The notes: generated by a model from the letters alone, not told the origin. Positions 1 to 9,191 are shown, counted from the first letter of the stretch. The stretch: 64,000 bases of DNA from Streptomyces fumanus (GCF_014655295.1 NZ_BNBI01000001.1:186001-250000); one strand, 5' to 3'. Numbers and translations are program-made.

Positions 1-2311
1 CGAGTTCGCGGTAGAACTTCGCGCCGTGGTAGTCGTGCGGGCCGACCAGGTCGGCGCGGAGCACCGTACGGGAGATCAGGCCGGAGACGGTGGAGTTGAG
101 GCAGGCGGAGGGGATGAGGAAGTCGTCGCGGGTGCCGTAGGTGCGCACGCACGAGCCGGGGTCGGCGAGGACGGCGATCTCCGGGTCGAAGCCGGTGACG
201 CCGTCGGTGGCGGCGAACGCGTCGAGGGCGGCGGCCAGTTCGCGGGTGATGGCGCCCTTGCCGGTCCAGCCGTCGACGAAGACCACGTCGGCGGGGTCGT
301 GGTGGGCGGCCAGCCAGCGCAGCGCGTTGGCGTCGATGCCGCGGCCCCGGACGATCGACACGGCGTAGTGCGGGAGGTCCAGGCCGTGCCGGAACCGGGC
401 CCAGCGGCGCATCAGGACGCCGACCGGGGTGCCGGCCCGGGCCAGCGAGACCAGGACGGGGCGGGGCGAGCGCTCGGTGAGCACGATCTCGGTGACCGCG
501 CCGACCGCCCGCGCCAGCCGGGCCGCCGACTCGCGCAGCGCCGCGTGGAACAGCTCCCGGTACTCCTCGCTGGGCTGGTACTCCACCGGCAGCGACTCCG
601 CGTAGTGGGCGCCGCCGCGCTGGATCGCCTCCTCGCGCTCCTCGGCCGGCGCCTCCAGCGTCACCTCCGACAGGTCCTGGAGCAGCCAGCCGACCTCGTC
701 GGGGGCGTACGAGGAGAAGGCGGGGCCGCGGAGGGGCTCGGGCAGCATGGCGGGCCTTTCGGGACGGGCGCCGGGGACGTACGAGGGGACGACCGCGAGC
801 AGCACGTGCGGGATGTGCTCGGCGAGCCGGGCGAGCAGGCCGTCGGGGGCGTGCAGCGCGGGGGTGTCGGCGGCCGAGTCGACGACGGCGACGACGGCGT
901 CGAAGCCGGCGCCGGCCACGTTGTACGCGTAGCGCTCGCCGGGGCCGTCGGCGGGGTCGTCGTGGGCGGGGAAGACCAGCTTGGTGCGTATCGCGTAGCC
1001 GGGGTCGTCGACGGCGAGGACGGGCGAGCGGGTGGTGGTGGAGTAGCGCACCTCGGCGGCGACGGTCCGCTCCAGCGTGGCGGCAAGCCGGAGGGGGGTG
1101 TACATCAGCTCCTCGCAGCCGAGCACGAGGACGCGGTGCGCGTCAGCGGGGAGCGCCTCGGCGAGGCGGGCGGCCATGCCGGGCAGGGCGGCTTCGAGAC
1201 GGGCCCGGTGGGCCGGCGTGAACCCGTGCCGGGCGCCGTCCGGCAGGTCGGGGGGCCAGTGCAGGTCCACTCGGGCGGGGTACGTCGTCGGCTGCGGCCA
1301 CGCGCTGGCTGATCGCGCAGTTCCCCGCGCCCCTTCAAGGCCGACCAGCGCATCGCCCTCCCCAGGCGCGGGGGGCAGCACCTCCTGGTCTCCGCTCACC
1401 GCACCGCCCCCCAGGGGCGCGGGGAACTGCGCGACCGGCCACGACGCACCCGCACCCGACGACACACCCGCCCCCTCCGCCTCCGCCGCGCCGCTCACCG
1501 CACCGCCCCCCAGGGGCGCGGGGAACTGCGCGACCGGCCACGACACACCCGCACCCGCACCCGCCCCCTCCGTCTCCCCCTCCGCCTCGTACCGAGCCAC
1601 CAGCTCCCGCCCCTTCTCCAGCACCCCCTCCGGCAGCGTCACCGTCCCCGAGGCCGCCGCGACGAGGTCGACCCGCGCGCCGATCTCGCCGGCGAGATCC
1701 GTGAGGCGGCCCGCGTCGGCCGGGGAGCGCATGTCGACCAGGGCGACGATCACGTACCGCTCGCGGGGATAGCGGGCGTGCAGCGCGCGGACGGTGTTGA
1801 GGACCGTGTTGCCGGTGGAGAACTCGTCGTCGACCAGGACCAGCGGCCCGGGCCCGGCGAGCAGCCCCGGGTCCTCGGGCAGCAGCAGATGGCTCGTGGC
1901 GTGGGAGTGGGACTCCTCGAAGCCGCCCGCCGGGGCCACCCCGGGGACCGGCCGGCGGGTGGAGTGCAGGCAGGGCACCTCGCCCAGCCCGTCGGCGACC
2001 GAGTGGCCGAGCCCGGTCGCGGTCTCCGCGTACCCGAGGACCACCGCGGACGCGGCATCCGCGCCGAGCAGCTCGCGCACGCGCCGCCCGAGGGCGACGC
2101 CGTGGCCGTGGACGACGGACGGGGACTGCGGCACGTGCTTGCCGAGCACGTGGGAGACCAGCAGGTGGGCCCGCTTGGGATTGCGGCGCAGGGCGAGCCC
2201 GAGCAGGTCGGTCAGGGCCGGGTCGCCCTCCAGGCGGACGCCGAGCCGCTCGGCGACCCATCTGCCGGTCCAGTCGCCGGACCGCTCGCCCGCTCGCGGC
2301 CGTTCGTCCAT
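1..2311 (-). CDS. Phosphoribosyltransferase-TRSP-StiP fusion of the Ter system (3' end outside window)
   Basis: One uninterrupted frame runs from ATG at 2311 to the window edge, at least 770 codons. The N-terminal part is a PRTase_2-type phosphoribosyltransferase with the PRPP loop VDDEFSTGNT near residues 158-167. A Gly/Ala-rich linker (about 250-335) follows, then a TRSP-like domain. From about residue 522 the frame becomes a StiP-type domain beginning MLPEPLRGPAF. These families are known from Ter stress clusters, where they are predicted to make or modify a nucleoside-like metabolite; that role is not proven. In many genomes the PRTase-TRSP and StiP parts are separate genes. Here no stop lies between them, but the Met at 748 has GAAAGG just upstream, so internal initiation is possible. 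The linker contains copies of a common Streptomyces repeat. The 73-base gap to the citrate-lyase-like gene suggests an operon. Confidence 0.8.
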   Translation of the reverse strand, partial: MDERPRAGERSGDWTGRWVAERLGVRLEGDPALTDLLGLALRRNPKRAHLLVSHVLGKHVPQSPSVVHGHGVALGRRVRELLGADAASAVVLGYAETATGLGHSVADGLGEVPCLHSTRRPVPGVAPAGGFEESHSHATSHLLLPEDPGLLAGPGPLVLVDDEFSTGNTVLNTVRALHARYPRERYVIVALVDMRSPADAGRLTDLAGEIGARVDLVAAASGTVTLPEGVLEKGRELVARYEAEGETEGAGAGAGVSWPVAQFPAPLGGGAVSGAAEAEGAGVSSGAGASWPVAQFPAPLGGGAVSGDQEVLPPAPGEGDALVGLEGARGTARSASAWPQPTTYPARVDLHWPPDLPDGARHGFTPAHRARLEAALPGMAARLAEALPADAHRVLVLGCEELMYTPLRLAATLERTVAAEVRYSTTTRSPVLAVDDPGYAIRTKLVFPAHDDPADGPGERYAYNVAGAGFDAVVAVVDSAADTPALHAPDGLLARLAEHIPHVLLAVVPSYVPGARPERPAMLPEPLRGPAFSSYAPDEVGWLLQDLSEVTLEAPAEEREEAIQRGGAHYAESLPVEYQPSEEYRELFHAALRESAARLARAVGAVTEIVLTERSPRPVLVSLARAGTPVGVLMRRWARFRHGLDLPHYAVSIVRGRGIDANALRWLAAHHDPADVVFVDGWTGKGAITRELAAALDAFAATDGVTGFDPEIAVLADPGSCVRTYGTRDDFLIPSACLNSTVSGLISRTVLRADLVGPHDYHGAKFYREL
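1307..1335 (-). repeat. Streptomyces-type GGGGCGCGGGGAACTGCGC repeat, copy 1
   Basis: The plus strand reads the complement of the GGGGCGCGGGGAACTGCGCG core, in opposite orientation to the copies at 1411 and 1510. It lies inside the open frame of the PRTase-TRSP-StiP gene. I know this core as a frequent intergenic repeat of Streptomyces genomes; its function is not established. Confidence 0.7.
1394..1556 (+). repeat. Two direct copies of a ~64-bp repeat inside a coding frame
   Basis: A block starting GCTCACCGCACCG at 1394 is repeated almost exactly at 1493, a period of 99 bases or 33 codons, so the reading frame is kept. Each copy includes GGGGCGCGGGGAACTGCGCG and encodes the peptide SWPVAQFPAPLGG on the minus strand. 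The copies sit in the linker between the phosphoribosyltransferase and TRSP domains. Confidence 0.85.
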
Positions 2312-2383
2312 GTGTTCCTGCCTCCCGTGGTCACCTGCGTGGTCCATGATCCTCTGCCGGGTCGTCCGCCCCGCCGGGCGGGG

Positions 2384-3550
2384 TCAGTCGGCGAGGCCCG
2401 CGGCGAGCAGCTCGACGAAGCCGATGTCCTCGTTGGCCACGCCGAACGCCTCGGCCCGCAGCAGCGTCCGCTCGGCCCAGGCCCGGTGCGGCTTCACCTC
2501 GTTCATCTTGTTGGTGTACGCCGACCGCAGGACGCCCCCGCCGCCGCGCTCGGGCCGCAGGATGTCCTGGGCGTCGCTGTACTCCTCGTGGCTGACCACG
2601 GACAGCGCGTGCACCGGCAGGACGTGGGAGGGGTGGATGCAGGTCTTGCCGAGCAGGCCGTTGGCCTGGTCCAGGGAGATCTCCCGCAGCAGCCCGTCCA
2701 TGGCGTGCTCGATCAGCCTGGCGCGCAGATCGGCGGCCCGGCCCTCCAGGAAGGGGCTCTGGCGCAGTTGCGGTTTGAACATGCGTTCCTGGACGCGGAA
2801 GTACTCCCACACCGGCCCGGTCACCGTGAACCCGGTGCCGTCGGCCCGGCCCAGCATGTTCACCACGTCGGCGATGACGGAGGCGACGACCTGGACGTCG
2901 TACGCCGTCATGTCGGGGCCGCGGCGCAGGCCGTAGGAGGAGCAGAAATCGGTCACGCCGAGACGGAGGGCGAGGACCCGGTCGCGGTACTTGTCGACGG
3001 CGCGGAAGATGCCCTCCAGGGTCTGCACCCGGGTCTCCCGGTAGAGCAGCTCGGGGGATTCCAGGACCGGCATGGCGAACAGCCGGCGGCCGGTGCCGGC
3101 CTCCGCGGCGGCGAGGGCCTCCAGGAAGGGCAGGCCGCGCTCGGCGGTGAACTTGGGCAGCACGAACCCGGAGAGCAGCGCGGCGGCCGGGCCCAGCCGA
3201 CGCACCAGGTCGGGTATCTGCTCGGGGGTGCGCACCCGCACGAACAGCAGCGGGACCTGCGCGCCGGGGCGGGCGGCCAGCTCGGTGAGCTGGCGCACCA
3301 CGTTGTCCTCGCCGGCCGGTACGTCGGCGTCGTCGATGGAGTCCTCCAGGCAGAGCACCATGGAGACGACGCCGCGGGCGGCCTGCTTGAGGATGTCGTC
3401 GGCGAGCCGGGGCCGGATGGCCGGGCTGTAGAGGGTGGCGCCGAGCGCCGCGGAGAGCAGCGGCGCCGGGGAGTCGGCGGTGAACTCCGCGGGCTCCCGG
3501 TGGAAGAGACGCTTCCGCACCTCAGGGGCGATGTGTCCGAAGTGATGCAT
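2384..3550 (-). CDS. HpcH/HpaI aldolase/citrate lyase-like protein of the Ter system
   Basis: A 388-residue protein of the CitE-like HpcH/HpaI family, a TIM-barrel fold that makes or breaks C-C or thioester bonds on CoA or keto-acid substrates. Visible marks are VVSMVLCLEDSIDD near residues 60-73, with acidic residues of the metal/phosphate site, VLPKFT, and MPVLESPEL. Ter clusters commonly carry this family beside phosphoribosyltransferase and ATP-grasp genes, and a biosynthetic role there is inferred. The start is ATG 3550, with AGGGGAG six bases upstream. It is the first gene of the leftward pair and is divergent from the TerD gene at 3770. The exact substrate cannot be read from the sequence. 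Confidence 0.85.
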   Translation of the reverse strand: MHHFGHIAPEVRKRLFHREPAEFTADSPAPLLSAALGATLYSPAIRPRLADDILKQAARGVVSMVLCLEDSIDDADVPAGEDNVVRQLTELAARPGAQVPLLFVRVRTPEQIPDLVRRLGPAAALLSGFVLPKFTAERGLPFLEALAAAEAGTGRRLFAMPVLESPELLYRETRVQTLEGIFRAVDKYRDRVLALRLGVTDFCSSYGLRRGPDMTAYDVQVVASVIADVVNMLGRADGTGFTVTGPVWEYFRVQERMFKPQLRQSPFLEGRAADLRARLIEHAMDGLLREISLDQANGLLGKTCIHPSHVLPVHALSVVSHEEYSDAQDILRPERGGGGVLRSAYTNKMNEVKPHRAWAERTLLRAEAFGVANEDIGFVELLAAGLAD

Positions 3551-3605
3551 AGGTGCTCCCCTGTGGTGTCTGGGCGACCTGTGACGTGTCCGAAGGTGGC
3601 CGGTA

Positions 3606-3637
3606 ATAGTACGTAGGGACCCATGTCCTGGGTTCCC
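3606..3637 (-). promoter_or_regulatory. Possible promoter/operator between divergent Ter genes
   Basis: On the minus strand TACTAT (plus 3606-3611) could be a -10 box for the gene starting at 3550. Just upstream lies an imperfect inverted repeat, GGGACCCA then TGGGTTCCC (3616-3637), that a regulator could bind. No good -35 box is visible. Confidence 0.3.
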
Positions 3638-3769
3638 ACCGGGTGTGAATTCCTGATGACCCGGCTGTGTCGGGCCCACGCGGCGGCCCGCGCCGGGACC
3701 CCCGCCGACACCTTTCCGGTACCCGCCCCCGCATTGTCGTGACCAGGACCGAGCAGGCAGGATGACGGC

Positions 3770-4675
3770 ATGACGCACGCGATGCTGAAGGGGTCGAACA
3801 TCCCGGTCGAGGCCACCACGGTCCGTGCCGTGCTGCGCTGGGCGCCCGGCCAGGGCGTGCCGATGGTGGACGCCTCCGCGCTGCTGCTCGGCCCGGACGA
3901 CCGTGTGCGGTCGGACGAGGACTTCGTCTTCTACAACCAGCCCCGGCACCCCTCCGGGAAGGTCTGGCGGCTGGGCACCAAGCGGGTCGCCGAGGGCCTG
4001 ACCGACACCATCCAGACCGACCTGGCCGGCGTCGAGCCCGCCATCGGCCGCATCCTCCTGGTCGCCTCGGCCGACGGCGTCGCCTTCGACCGGGTCCCGG
4101 CGCTGCGCATCCTGCTGTACGACGCCGCGGGCGCCGACGGCGAGCCGCTGGCGTACTTCGACGTCAAGCCGGAGACCGGCCAGGAGACCGCGCTGATCTG
4201 CGGCGAGCTGTACCGGCGCGGGGAGAGCTGGAAGTTCCGGGCGCTGGGCGAGGGCTATTCGAACGGGCTGCGCGGACTGGCCACCGACTTCGGCATCTCG
4301 GTGGACGAGTCGGAAGCGGAGGAGGCGGGCGAGGGCGCCGCCGCCCCGGAGTTCCCCGAGGCGCCGCGCCCGGTTCCGGCCACCCAGGCGGCACCGGCCA
4401 CCCAGGCCGCGCCGGCCCACTCCCCGTCGGCCCCGACCGCGCCGGCCCTGCCGCCCGAGCAGCCGGCCGGGGTGCCCGCCCAGCCGGCGTACGGCTATCC
4501 GCACCCGGCCCCGGCGGCCCCGCCCGCCTACGGCTATCCGCACCCCCAGCAGCCCGCCTACGGCTATCCGGGGGCTCCCGCGGCGGCGGGCCCCGGCTCC
4601 CCGCCGCCGGCCCCGGTGGTCCCCGACCCGGACTTCCGGCTGCCCCCACAGGGCCCGCAGTTCCTGCGCCGCTAG
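3770..4675 (+). CDS. TerD-family protein with Pro/Tyr-rich C-terminal tail
   Basis: A 301-residue protein. Residues 1-185 form a TerD fold ([40 protein letters not shown]). Unlike the two TerD copies at 6790 and 7480 it lacks the [13 protein letters not shown] calcium loop, so calcium binding may be weak or absent. Residues 190-301 are a low-complexity tail with repeated ATQAAP and PAYGYPHP units, expected to be disordered and possibly a scaffold or interaction arm. The start is ATG 3770. There is no clear Shine-Dalgarno; CAGGAT ends six bases upstream, which would suit a leaderless mRNA. It is divergent from the citrate-lyase-like gene and convergent with the TerA-like gene. Confidence 0.85.
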   Translation: MTHAMLKGSNIPVEATTVRAVLRWAPGQGVPMVDASALLLGPDDRVRSDEDFVFYNQPRHPSGKVWRLGTKRVAEGLTDTIQTDLAGVEPAIGRILLVASADGVAFDRVPALRILLYDAAGADGEPLAYFDVKPETGQETALICGELYRRGESWKFRALGEGYSNGLRGLATDFGISVDESEAEEAGEGAAAPEFPEAPRPVPATQAAPATQAAPAHSPSAPTAPALPPEQPAGVPAQPAYGYPHPAPAAPPAYGYPHPQQPAYGYPGAPAAAGPGSPPPAPVVPDPDFRLPPQGPQFLRR

Positions 4676-4691
4676 CGGCGCCCCGGCGGGC

Positions 4692-5429
4692 TCAGCGTTC
4701 GGCCTTGGCCTTGTAGCCGCGGCCCCACTGCAGGCCCCAGCCGTAGAGCCGGTCCAGCTCGCCCTGGAAGCCGTAGACGAACTTCACCTCGCGGCGCACG
4801 ACGATCTCGCCCTTGACGTTCTCGATCATCACGACCGCGCAGGAGCGGGCCTGCGGGTGGCGTTCGTCGAGGTGTATCTCGATCCGGGGGCCGTTGCTCG
4901 GGTAGAGGGTGACGATGGCATGGGTGCGGTCGAAGGCGGGCGTCTGGTCGTAGATGTAGGCGAAAACCAGCAGCCGTTTGATGGCGTCCCGGTGGTCGAG
5001 GTTGACGTAGATCGTCTCGCCGGAGGCCGAGCCGAACCGGTCGTCGCCGCTGAGCTTGACGTACGGCGCGGCGTTGACGTCGCCGAGGAAGCCGCCGAGG
5101 GGCTGGACGACACCCCGGGTGCCGTCCTGGAGTTCGTACAGGCAGCCCAGGTCGAGGTCGACGTTGACCATGCTCTGGCTGTGGCCGAGGACCTCCGGGG
5201 GCTTGAGCGCCTTGAGGGGGTGGCGCAGCAGGCTCTGGCGCTGGGGGCCGGTGATGTCGGAGGTGCGCATCCGCCAGGCCAGGTTGATCCGCAGGTGGCC
5301 GGTGGCCGCGCCCTGTTTGGTCAGCGACACCTGGCTGTGCCGTTTGGTCAGCTCGATCGCGTTGGTCGCCGCGCTGCCCGAGTCGAAGTCGGTGTCGCGA
5401 CCGCGCCACAGTCCGTCCAAGAAGCCCAT
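4692..5429 (-). CDS. TerD/TerA-like tellurium resistance protein
   Basis: A 245-residue cytosolic protein. The N-terminus (MGFLDGLWRGRDTDF) leads into a half similar to TerA-type proteins (VSLTKQGAATGHLRINLAWR, VDLDLGCLYELQDG). A TerD-like C-terminal half follows, with EIHLDERHPQARSCAV and the aromatic tail LYGWGLQWGRGYKAKAER. TerA/TerD proteins are calcium-linked components of the tellurite, phage and colicin stress-response complex. The assignment as TerA-like rather than TerD-like rests on length and the cysteine-containing central part. The start is ATG 5429, preceded by TGGGGGCGGAAC. It belongs to the leftward Ter block. Confidence 0.75.
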   Translation of the reverse strand: MGFLDGLWRGRDTDFDSGSAATNAIELTKRHSQVSLTKQGAATGHLRINLAWRMRTSDITGPQRQSLLRHPLKALKPPEVLGHSQSMVNVDLDLGCLYELQDGTRGVVQPLGGFLGDVNAAPYVKLSGDDRFGSASGETIYVNLDHRDAIKRLLVFAYIYDQTPAFDRTHAIVTLYPSNGPRIEIHLDERHPQARSCAVVMIENVKGEIVVRREVKFVYGFQGELDRLYGWGLQWGRGYKAKAER

Positions 5430-5596
5430 GTTCCGCCCCCAAGTCCCACCACGTCGCCTGTCATCGGCACACCGCGGGGCGGCGCCGAGGAGTGGTCCTC
5501 GGCGGCCGCCCCGCTCAGAGCGTTCCCGCACCGCGGCCCCGTTCACACTCCGGTGCGGAGGCACCGGGGGCGCACAGGGCCGGGCCCGGGAGCACG

Positions 5597-6739
5597 TCAC
5601 ACCCCGGAGGAGACCTCCGCCTTGGCGTTGTCGCCGCCGCCCTTGGCCTCGGCGAGCCGCTTGTTGCGGCGTACGGAGGACCAGAAGGAGGCGCCGATCA
5701 GGACCACGCCGATCAGGCCGGTGACGATCTCGTTGATCTGGTACTGGATGGTGACCAGGAGGATCACCGCGAGGGCGCCGATGGCGTAGTGGGCGCCGTG
5801 CTCCAGGTAGACGTAGTCGTCGAGGGTGCCCTGGCGGACCAGATAGACGGTGAGCGACCGCACGTACATGGCGCCGATGCCCAGGCCGAGGGCCATCAGC
5901 ACGATGTCGTTGGTGATGGCGAAGGCGCCGATCACGCCGTCGAAGGAGAAGGACGCGTCCAGGACCTCCAGGTAGAGGAACATGAAGAACGCGGCCTTGC
6001 CGGCCAGCTTGACGGCCGACTTGGGCTTGCCGGTGCGGGCGGCCTGTTCCTCCTCCTCGTGCTCGCGTTCCTCCTCCTCTTCGAGCTTCGCCTCGAAGTG
6101 GCCGGAGAGACCGCCGACGATCATGTACGTGATCAGGCCCGCGATGCCGGCGATCAGCACCGTCTGGGCCTTGTCGACGTGCGCGCCGCCGTGCTGGTGG
6201 GCGTGGGTGGCGAAGGTCATCGCGGCGATCAGCAGCACGATCAGGGCGATGCAGGCCGAGAGCATGTCGACCTTGCCGAGCCGGGACAGCGGGCGCTCCA
6301 GCCAGCCCAGCCACTTGATGTCGCGGTCCTCGAAGATGAAGTCGAGGAAGATCATGAGCAGGAACATCCCGCCGAACGCGGCGATCGCCGGGTGGGCGTC
6401 GGTGACCAGCTCCTGGTAGCGGTCCTTGTCGGTGAGCGCGAGGTCGACGGCCTCGATCGGCCCGAGCTGGGCGCTGATGGCGACGATGACGACCGGGAAG
6501 ATCAGCCGCATGCCGAAGACGGCGATCAGGATGCCGACGGTGAGGAAGATCTTCTGCCAGAAGGCATTCATCTTCTTCAGGATTCCGGCGTTGACCACCG
6601 CGTTGTCGAACGACAGCGAGATTTCCAGGACGGAGAGGATCGCCACGATGCCGAAGGCGGTCCACCCCCCGTAGAAGACCGCCGCCACCAGGCCGAGCGC
6701 GGTGACCGCGAACGACCAACCGAAGGTTTTCAGAAGCAC
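5597..6739 (-). CDS. DUF475 integral membrane protein (TerC superfamily)
   Basis: A 380-residue polytopic membrane protein with about nine hydrophobic segments. It has the DUF475/TerC signature SLSFDNAVVNAGILKKM near residues 41-57 and a second, related motif SFSFDGVIGAFAITND near 256-271; the paired acidic residues in both halves are typical of the fold. A charged loop rich in Glu (EEEEEREHEEEEQ) lies near residues 214-226. TerC relatives are proposed to export metal ions, notably manganese, and to anchor the Ter complex in the membrane. GTG 6739 is the start, with a weak ribosome site. It lies between two TerD-type genes in the same direction. Confidence 0.85.
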   Translation of the reverse strand: MLLKTFGWSFAVTALGLVAAVFYGGWTAFGIVAILSVLEISLSFDNAVVNAGILKKMNAFWQKIFLTVGILIAVFGMRLIFPVVIVAISAQLGPIEAVDLALTDKDRYQELVTDAHPAIAAFGGMFLLMIFLDFIFEDRDIKWLGWLERPLSRLGKVDMLSACIALIVLLIAAMTFATHAHQHGGAHVDKAQTVLIAGIAGLITYMIVGGLSGHFEAKLEEEEEREHEEEEQAARTGKPKSAVKLAGKAAFFMFLYLEVLDASFSFDGVIGAFAITNDIVLMALGLGIGAMYVRSLTVYLVRQGTLDDYVYLEHGAHYAIGALAVILLVTIQYQINEIVTGLIGVVLIGASFWSSVRRNKRLAEAKGGGDNAKAEVSSGV

Positions 6740-6789
6740 TGGCTACCCAATCCGTACGTGTACGGGTGTCCCCCGCGCCGCACTCGGCT

Positions 6790-7365
6790 TTACGAAACGT
6801 TGACTCCGAAGTCTAGGGCGATACCCCGCAGACCCGACGCGTACCCCTGTCCCACCGCCCGGAACTTCCATTCGCCCTGGTAGCGGTAGAGCTCGCCGAA
6901 GATCATCGCGGTCTCGGTGGAGGCGTCCTCGCTGAGGTCGTAGCGGGCGAGTTCCTGGCCGTCGGCCTGGTTGACGACCCGGATGAAGGCGTTGCTGACC
7001 TGGCCGAAGGTCTGCCCGCGCTCGTCGGCCAGATGGATGGAGACCGGGAAGACGATCTTGTCGCAGCGGTCCGGGACCTTGGACAGGTCGATGATCAGCG
7101 ACTCGTCGTCGCCCTCGCCCTCCCCGGTGAGGTTGTCGCCGGTGTGCTCGACGGAGCCGTCGGGGCTGGTGAGCTGGTTGTAGAAGACGAACCATTCGTC
7201 GCCGAGCACCCGGCCGCCGCCGCACACCAGCGCGCTGGCGTCGAGGTCGAAGGGGGCCCCGGTGGTGGAGCGCGCGTCCCAGCCGAGTCCGACCATCACC
7301 TGTGTGAGGTTCGGCGCGGCTTTGGACAGGGAGACGTTGCCTCCCTTGGCGAGTGTGACGCCCAT
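6790..7365 (-). CDS. terD: TerD-family calcium-binding stress protein
   Basis: A 191-residue, full-length TerD protein, [15 protein letters not shown] at the start and ending [15 protein letters not shown]. The conserved [29 protein letters not shown] and GEGEGDDES motifs carry the acidic residues that bind calcium in this family. It is a close paralogue of the next gene upstream (7480-8055). TerD proteins act in a membrane-linked stress system giving tellurite, phage and colicin resistance and, in streptomycetes, affect differentiation. The start ATG 7365 follows GGGGAGGACC. A strong hairpin separates it from the upstream copy, so it may have its own promoter. Confidence 0.92.
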   Translation of the reverse strand: MGVTLAKGGNVSLSKAAPNLTQVMVGLGWDARSTTGAPFDLDASALVCGGGRVLGDEWFVFYNQLTSPDGSVEHTGDNLTGEGEGDDESLIIDLSKVPDRCDKIVFPVSIHLADERGQTFGQVSNAFIRVVNQADGQELARYDLSEDASTETAMIFGELYRYQGEWKFRAVGQGYASGLRGIALDFGVNVS

Positions 7366-7417
7366 GTTGCTGGTCCTCCCCGGATGGTGGTTCTGCCCTG
7401 TCTGCGGGTGGTGCGCG

Positions 7418-7450
7418 TCCGGCGCCGCACGCGGACCGTGCGGCGCCGGA
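7418..7450 (-). terminator. Hairpin between the two terD genes
   Basis: A perfect 14-bp inverted repeat (7418-7431 with 7437-7450) and a five-base loop lie just after the stop of the upstream terD copy. There is no U-tract, as is common for streptomycete terminators. Confidence 0.65.
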
Positions 7451-7479
7451 CGGGGAACTGCCGTCTTCGCGGTGGACGC

Positions 7480-8055
7480 TCAGACGTTCACGCCGAAGTC
7501 CTGCGCGATGCCGCGCAGACCGGAGGCGTAGCCCTGGCCGATGGCGCGGAACTTCCACTCGGCGCCGTGCCGGTACAGCTCGCCGAAGACCATGGCGGTC
7601 TCGGTGGAGGCGTCCTCGCTCAGGTCGTAGCGGGCGATCTCGGCGCCGCCGGCCTGGTTGACGACGCGGATGAAGGCGTTGCGGACCTGGCCGAAGGACT
7701 GCTGGCGGTTCTCCGCGTCGTAGATGGAGACCGGGAAGACGATCTTCTCGACGTCGGCGGGGACGGCGGCGAGGTCGACCTTGATCTGCTCGTCGTCGCC
7801 CTCGCCCTCACCGGTGAGGTTGTCGCCGGTGTGCTCCACGGAGCCGTCGGGGCTCTTGAGGTTGTTGAAGAAGACGAAGTGCGCGTCGCTGGCCACCTTG
7901 CCGCTGCTGTTCAGCAGCAGGGCGCTGGCGTCGAGGTCGAAGTCGGTACCGGTCGTGGTCCGCACGTCCCACCCCAGACCGACGATGACCGCGGTCAGGC
8001 CGGGGGCCTCCTTGGTCAGCGATACGTTGCCGCCCTTGCTGAGGCTGACTCCCAC
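7480..8055 (-). CDS. terD: TerD-family calcium-binding stress protein
   Basis: A 191-residue TerD protein, paralogous to 6790-7365 and sharing [33 protein letters not shown] and the C-terminus [10 protein letters not shown]. It starts at GTG 8055, eight bases after a clear GGAGG. It is likely a calcium-binding subunit of the Ter stress complex in the cytoplasm, possibly forming mixed oligomers with its neighbour. The pair probably arose by tandem duplication: length is identical and differences are spread along the protein. The peroxiredoxin gene lies upstream in the same orientation. Confidence 0.93.
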   Translation of the reverse strand: MGVSLSKGGNVSLTKEAPGLTAVIVGLGWDVRTTTGTDFDLDASALLLNSSGKVASDAHFVFFNNLKSPDGSVEHTGDNLTGEGEGDDEQIKVDLAAVPADVEKIVFPVSIYDAENRQQSFGQVRNAFIRVVNQAGGAEIARYDLSEDASTETAMVFGELYRHGAEWKFRAIGQGYASGLRGIAQDFGVNV

Positions 8056-8164
8056 GAGTCCTCCATTGGTGTCGGGGGCGGAAGCCCCGTAGTGCTTGGA
8101 TGTCGGATCAACGACTCGATCCTAGTGACGGGTTCCCGCCCCTCGCGGCCGCACCGTCGAAGAA

Positions 8165-8623
8165 TCACAGGGTGTCGAGCGCCTTCACGTACGCGCCGAG
8201 GTCCCGGGCGTCGGGCAGGCCGTTGACGACGGTCCAGCGGACGACGCCCTCGCGGTCGATGATGAAGGTGCCGCGCACGGCGCACCCCTTGTCCTCGTCG
8301 AAGACGCCGTAGGCCCGCGAGACGTTGCCGTGCGGCCAGAAGTCGGAGAGCAGCGGGTACTCCAGGCCCTCCTGCTCGGCGAAGACCCGCAGGGTGTGGA
8401 TGGAGTCGTTGGAGACCGCCAGGACCTGGGTGTCGCGGTCGGCGAACTGCGGCAGGTGGTCGCGGACCTCGCACAGCTCGCCGGTGCAGACGCCGGTGAA
8501 GGCGAACGGGTAGAAGATCAGTACGACGTTCTTCCGGCCGCGGAAGTCGGACAGCTTCACGCCGGCGCCGTGGTTGTCCTTGAGCTCGAAGTCGGGGGCC
8601 TTGTCGCCGACCTGGATCGCCAT
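8165..8623 (-). CDS. AhpE-type peroxiredoxin
   Basis: A 152-residue thioredoxin-fold peroxidase. The motif [14 protein letters not shown] holds the peroxidatic cysteine at residue 46, with a second cysteine at 51 that could act as resolving residue. Mycobacterial AhpE is a one-Cys enzyme at this site, so this protein may use an intramolecular disulfide. It would reduce hydrogen peroxide, peroxynitrite or organic peroxides using a thiol donor. ATG 8623 follows GAAGGGACGG. Its position beside terD fits an oxidative-stress neighbourhood, although it may be transcribed separately. Confidence 0.9.
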   Translation of the reverse strand: MAIQVGDKAPDFELKDNHGAGVKLSDFRGRKNVVLIFYPFAFTGVCTGELCEVRDHLPQFADRDTQVLAVSNDSIHTLRVFAEQEGLEYPLLSDFWPHGNVSRAYGVFDEDKGCAVRGTFIIDREGVVRWTVVNGLPDARDLGAYVKALDTL

Positions 8624-8753
8624 CGTCGTGTCCGTCCCTTCGGAGGGGGTGTCTCGGTGGGACCACCCTACGCAGGGGCGCGGACACGCCGGTGGACGGG
8701 CCGACGGCGGTCGGCCCGTCCGGTGTCCACTCGGGACCGGTGCGGTGTGCGGG

Positions 8754-9191
8754 TTACCGCTTGGACTTGGCGGCCTTGGGCGTCGCCAGCCTGCTGCCGC
8801 TCCAGTCCTTGCCGACGCTGACGCTCTTGGAGGCCGTCAGCCCCGCCGTCGTCGCGGCTTCCGAGATGTCGCTGGGCTCGACGTAACCGGAACGGCCGGT
8901 CTTCGGCGTGAGGAGCAGGATCGCCCCGCCTTCCTCGATGTACGTGGTGGCATCCACCAGCGCATCCGTCAGGTCGCCGTCGTCGTCACGGAACCACAGC
9001 ACGACGGCATCGGCCACGTCCTCGTAGTCCTCGTCCACCAGGTCGCCCTCGATGACGCCTTCGATGGCCTCGCGGAGCTCCTGGTCGACATCGTCGTCGT
9101 AGCCGATCTCCTGGACCACCTGCCCGGGCTGGAACCCCAGCCTGGCGGCAGGGTTCGTCCGCTCCTCCGCGTGGTCCGCGGTCGCGCTCAC
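8754..9191 (-). CDS. DUF3052 family protein
   Basis: A 145-residue acidic protein of the DUF3052 family, widely conserved in actinomycetes and without an assigned biochemical role. It contains [19 protein letters not shown], an acidic helix ([21 protein letters not shown]) and a basic C-terminus (TPKAAKSKR). I chose GTG 9191 because AGGAGG stands six bases before it. An ATG 18 bases further upstream (9209) would overlap that site and add MIRRQP. It lies between the peroxiredoxin and the divergent aceE gene. No membrane segment or enzyme motif is visible. Confidence 0.85.
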   Translation of the reverse strand: MSATADHAEERTNPAARLGFQPGQVVQEIGYDDDVDQELREAIEGVIEGDLVDEDYEDVADAVVLWFRDDDGDLTDALVDATTYIEEGGAILLLTPKTGRSGYVEPSDISEAATTAGLTASKSVSVGKDWSGSRLATPKAAKSKR

